Positions 60,800 through 64,000 of a stretch of 64,000 nt of DNA are shown piece after piece (position 1 is the stretch's first letter; each line of letters opens with the position of its first letter). The notes under the pieces were generated by a model, which saw only the letters and a program-made list of their open reading frames with translations, was not told where the DNA came from and searched no databases. Made by a program: the position numbers and the translations under genes. Source of the stretch: Arenicola marina (Eukaryota; Annelida; Polychaeta; Arenicolidae); contig OZ025252.1 in NCBI GenBank assembly GCA_964019135.1, positions 6,898,823-6,962,822 on the forward strand, written 5' to 3'.

Positions 60800-61300
60800 T
60801 GTATATGGCTGTACAGTTCTCGAGGGTTCTATTTGCGGTTGAGGTCATTTGGGGACCAACAAAAAAACACGAGCTCTTAGAACGAGTGACGTGCACTCAT
60901 TGTAGTCAACGTTTGAGTGTTGGAGGACCGGCCGGTTGCGCGGTGTGTGTGAATCAAATGGGTGTGAAACTATGTCGTGGTCCCTTTGGTTCAGGCGTTC
61001 CTAACTATAACATCATAATATAGTTAAAGATAAGGCATTTATCTCTCCATAATGCATGTGGTCCGTTTGATAAGACTCTTGGGAGCGTTGTATTTTGAGG
61101 CAAATCGCATTACATGTTGGGGTTAGTTGTGCATCCAAGGACAGCTTCAGCCGATTTTGCGTGTGAAGCAAGGGAAGGCAAACAACCGGAAGGTAGGCAG
61201 CACGTACAGTCTGTTGATGCTAGGCATTAACGTAGAGCATAAGTATCCCTGTCTCGTAGGGTCTCGATCAGATCCCGTGGTGATTGTACAGCCTTACGTG
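60800..61300 (-). mobile_element. right arm of the foldback-like element (inverted B and A modules)
   Basis: Read on the - strand this repeats the order A then B of the left arm. Shared words, in + orientation, include CTGTACAGTTCTCG, GGGGACCAACAAAAAAACA, TAGAACGAGTG, ATGCATGTGGTCCGTTTGAT and GTTGTATTTTGAGG (B, about 60807-61110), then GTTGTGCATCCAAGGACAGC, AAACAACCGGAAGGTAGGC, TGATGCTAGGCATTAACG and GATCAGATCCCGT (A, about 61120-61292). Only one copy of each module is present here. Divergence from the left arm is roughly 10-20% by eye. Confidence 0.7.
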
Positions 61301-61440
61301 ACCTACCTATCAATTTATTTAGTACATATAGCGGAAGAAAACAACGATATAATTATGTATATTGTATTTTTTGTCACCCCGAGATATATATCTAATCCTG
61401 TATGTACATATAGGCAATACAATTAGATACATTTCGAGCT

Positions 61441-61446
61441 TTTATT
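61441..61446 (-). terminator. polyadenylation signal of the EF-hand gene
   Basis: TTTATT on the + strand is AATAAA on the - strand, about 305 bp past the stop codon at 61750, a normal 3' UTR length. Confidence 0.55.
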
Positions 61447-61749
61447 GTAAAACAGGAATGCACAATTAACGGAACACAAAGATCGTTTAAACAATGGAAA
61501 GTCGTTATCACCTAGAAGATACATCATGTAAAAAAGTGAGCTTCTCGGCATCAGGGTGGGCTGAGAGGACAGCGTTGGGGGTGGGGGGGGGGGTCAGGTG
61601 GGGTTAGGCAAGGCAGGGGGGCCTAAGCAAGGCAGGGTGGACTTGGGAGGGCCCTCTGAGCGGTAAGACACCAGGGGAGGGGGTGTTCTCAGGGAGCAAG
61701 GACACCAGGGAGAGAGGTGGGGGTGGGGGGGGGGGGTGAGCTCAGGGCG

Positions 61750-61946
61750 CTAGGGGAATAACACCTCGGGGTTGATTGATAGGAGATATGTGTACTCGGC
61801 GTAGTCGATGTAGCCATCCAGGTCGGTGTCCCCCTCCTCCAGGATCCTGTCCACATTGAACGTGACGTCACCAAGGTTCACCTGGGCTATGGCGTCATCA
61901 CTGTCCGCCTGGGCCTTGACGTCATCACTGTCTGGTCGCTGGATCT
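61750..61946 (-). CDS. last exon of an EF-hand protein, MCFD2-like (partial)
   Basis: Terminal exon encoding 64 residues and a TAG stop, after an acceptor GTGATCTTTCAG; two leading bases complete a codon from the previous exon. The segment EEGDTDLDGYIDYAEYTYLL is a full EF-hand: D, D and D at loop positions 1, 3 and 5, G at 6, I at 8, E at 12, so calcium binding is expected. DGYIDYAE is also how MCFD2 ends; MCFD2 is the secretory-pathway EF-hand partner of the cargo receptor LMAN1. This protein runs 12 residues further (ending NPEVLFP) and has an acidic, low-complexity start (PDSDDVKAQADSDD). The preceding exons, including the first EF-hand, were not found and must lie beyond 64 kb or be unrecognised. 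Other small EF-hand secretory proteins are alternatives. Confidence 0.75.
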
Positions 61947-62280
61947 CTGAAAGATCACGCTCAGAGGTTATCGCAAGTACAATTCGCGCCCTCGTTTTGG
62001 AGAAGGGCTACGCCGAAACGACGGGCGGGGGTGGTGGGGGGGGGGGGGTGGTCGTAAGACTAGTTACAACTACTACTGTTATATATATTTTTGTCATGAA
62101 AAAGGATAATATTCAGTTCGCCGAAGAGTGATAGCGACGCACACAATTTCAAGTCGCTCAGTAAGCTTAAATATATGAAACAAAAATTGACATACAGCTA
62201 AATATATTTTACTTATAGTAGTAGTAAATAATCTATTTGTATTAAATATAAAAAGAAAACATACATACAATCAATCAGTT
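61947..62280. other. intron of the EF-hand gene, no recognised feature
   Basis: Contains a G run at 62037-62048 and AT-rich DNA. Confidence 0.45.
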
Positions 62281-62640
62281 AATGCTGGCATCGCTGCTTA
62301 TGTGCAAGGAATGTAGCTCTTCTGAACCTCTCAATAAAACATGGTTTTCGTTTTCTAACACTACATGCCCATGATCATTACAGAAGGCACAGGTTCGATT
62401 TTTGAGAGACGTTCCACAATTATATCTACCCGTTTCCATTGCAAGCCGGTAAACACCACATCTATACCTAGCGATTGCGGATCTATACTTATAAATACTT
62501 ACATAATTGCAGTATTAACCATTTATACAAACAATAGTTGATAGTTTGCCTTGGTTACGAACATCTTCATGCCAATGTTTGTATGCATTTTCTTTGGGCG
62601 TTTTGCTTAAGCTGAGTGAAGAAACATCGATTTGTCTCCA
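62281..62640 (-). mobile_element. LINE ORF2 C-terminal remnant
   Basis: Read on the - strand, two open pieces separated by a stop encode YRSAIARYRCGVYRLAMETG and NRTCAFCNDHGHVV...NENHVL. This layout (helical RxG segment, then CxxC, acidic region, HxLL) is the typical tail of reverse transcriptase proteins of CR1/L2/Crack-type non-LTR retrotransposons in marine invertebrates. The usual C after HFLL is replaced, and a stop (after the VCING word) and a shift interrupt it, so the copy is dead. No reverse transcriptase core is present. Confidence 0.6.
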
Positions 62641-62744
62641 ACCCCCTGCTGTATTTTACTTATATATAAACTTAATATCTTAATAATATTACTTCTACAA
62701 AATAAAACGGTTTGCCAGAGAGCAAGCAGGAAAACTGGTGCCTA

Positions 62745-63290
62745 AAATTCCCCATAGCGTGTCACGGTTCCCAGTGGTATAACACCAAACATAGCGTGTC
62801 ACAGTTCCCGGTGGTATAACACCATAGCGTGTCACGGTTCCCGGTGGTATAACACCATAGCGTGTCACGGTACCTGGTGGAATAATGCCATAGCGTGTCA
62901 CGGTTCCCGGTGGTGTAACACCATAGCGTGTCACAGTTCCCGGTGGTGTAACACCATAGCGCGTCACAGTTCCCGGTGGTATAACACCATAGCGCGTCAC
63001 GGTTCCTGGTGGTATAACACCATAGCGTGTCACGGTCCCTGGTGGTATAACACCATAGCGTGTCACAGTTCTTGGTGGTATAACACCATAGGGCGTCACG
63101 GTTCCTGCTGGTATAACACCATAGCGTGTCACGGTTCCTGGTGGTATAACACCATAGCGTGTCACGGTTCCTGGTGGTAGAACACCATAGCGTGTCACGG
63201 TTCCTGGTGGTATAACACCATAGCGTGTCACGGTTCCTGGTGGTAGAACACCATAGCGTGTCACGGTTCCTGGTGGTATAACATGACATA
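62745..63290. repeat. 33-bp minisatellite
   Basis: About 16 units of GGTTCCTGGTGGTATAACAC followed by CATAGCGTGTCAC (e.g. starts 63133 and 63166). As 33 is a multiple of 3, the - strand gives frames of 175-189 codons with an 11-residue repeat (TRYGVIPPGTV), not accepted as a gene. It lies inside the intron of, or upstream of, the EF-hand gene. Confidence 0.95.
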
Positions 63291-64000
63291 ACAGCGTAGC
63301 ACGGTACTTAATTCGTGTACAAACATGTAAAATCCAATCCTTATCTGTTGTTAAGTAGTAAATAAATTAGAAAAACCAAACGTAATATTTTTCTTGACAA
63401 ACACCACATTTTTGCGTGACGTTTTTATTTCCCATAAAATAAAATAAGGATACAATATGATATAAATAAATTTTCGCTATGAATGAATTTGATCTTAGCT
63501 AGAGTAAAATATTCAGATCTGAGCGGAATAAGAGCATAGTCCAGCAACCTTGCTAACGAGAACAGACACACAGGGAAGGGGTCATACATTCACCCTTCAC
63601 CCAGCTCCCATATACATCCACCCTAACCCACACGCCACATACATGCCCCCCAACACCGCTAAGCACGAACTCCCGGCAGAGGGCGTTACGCTTGCGCCAT
63701 AGTCCCTCTGCCCCACGTCAAATTGAACCATTAGAATTATCCTTCATACGCGAAAATTGCAATGAAGCTAATCGAAGATAAATTCGCAGTTTGGCATCAA
63801 ACACACCCCTGTTTAGAATTTACTGTGCCACTGGTACTACCATATCTGACGAATGCATTTGAGTTTCATTAATTAGAAGCCATGTTACTTTCGAACTATA
63901 TTTTCGAGTGCGGTCGAGGTCAAAGGCGTGAAGCGTTTTGAAATTTGACCCTGTGTTATTCTGAAATATTTTTTCGCTTAATTCTCCATTGTGATTATTC
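63291..64000. other. unique DNA to the window end
   Basis: AT-rich, with a C-rich patch at 63590-63660. No exon of the EF-hand gene recognised. Confidence 0.45.

Noticed and set aside
62695-63289. 189-codon frame with 11-residue repeats
   Set aside because: It is a 33-bp minisatellite reading open in two frames, with no other coding evidence.

Overview
The window looks like DNA from a marine invertebrate animal: spliced genes with GT-AG introns, a paired-class homeobox gene split at the usual homeodomain position, a TATA/CCAAT promoter in CpG-rich DNA, and LINE, SINE and hAT-type MITE fragments. The phylum cannot be fixed from sequence alone; an invertebrate deuterostome or a lophotrochozoan would both fit. 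Nothing bacterial, viral or organellar was seen.

Two host genes can be supported. On the + strand a paired-like homeobox gene, probably of the PROP1/unc-42 group, runs from a promoter near 26.83-26.96 kb through a non-coding first exon (to 27258), a first coding exon (27718-27865), a very long intron of about 23 kb, then exons at 50962-51294 and 51730-51831 and a 3' UTR to about 52.86 kb. The exon carrying homeodomain helices 1 and 2 was not found; the only assembly gap (200 Ns, 34574-34773) lies in that intron. On the - strand, convergent with it, is the last exon of an EF-hand protein resembling MCFD2 (61750-61946), with a polyadenylation signal at 61441-61446; its other exons lie beyond the window or were not recognised.

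Roughly 40% of the window is tandem repeat. From 8.7 to 25.8 kb five minisatellites follow one another (29, 12, 22, 22 and 31 bp units), ending about 1 kb before the homeobox promoter. The big intron holds further arrays (about 43, 42, 29, 36, 28, 38 and 15 bp units, plus short G-rich ones). Downstream, a 4.7-kb satellite of about 35 bp units (55.24-60.0 kb) is bracketed by inverted copies of one interspersed repeat (53.57-55.04 and 60.80-61.30 kb), like a large foldback element. A 33-bp array and a LINE remnant lie near the right end.

Most very long open frames here (up to about 1190 codons) are artefacts of repeat units whose length or composition avoids stops, and are not genes. Best leads: the homeobox gene with its missing exon, the foldback-bracketed satellite, the run of minisatellites (two of which seem to share a 22-bp ancestor), the quadruplex-prone 12-bp array, and an excess of the palindrome TGACGTCA.
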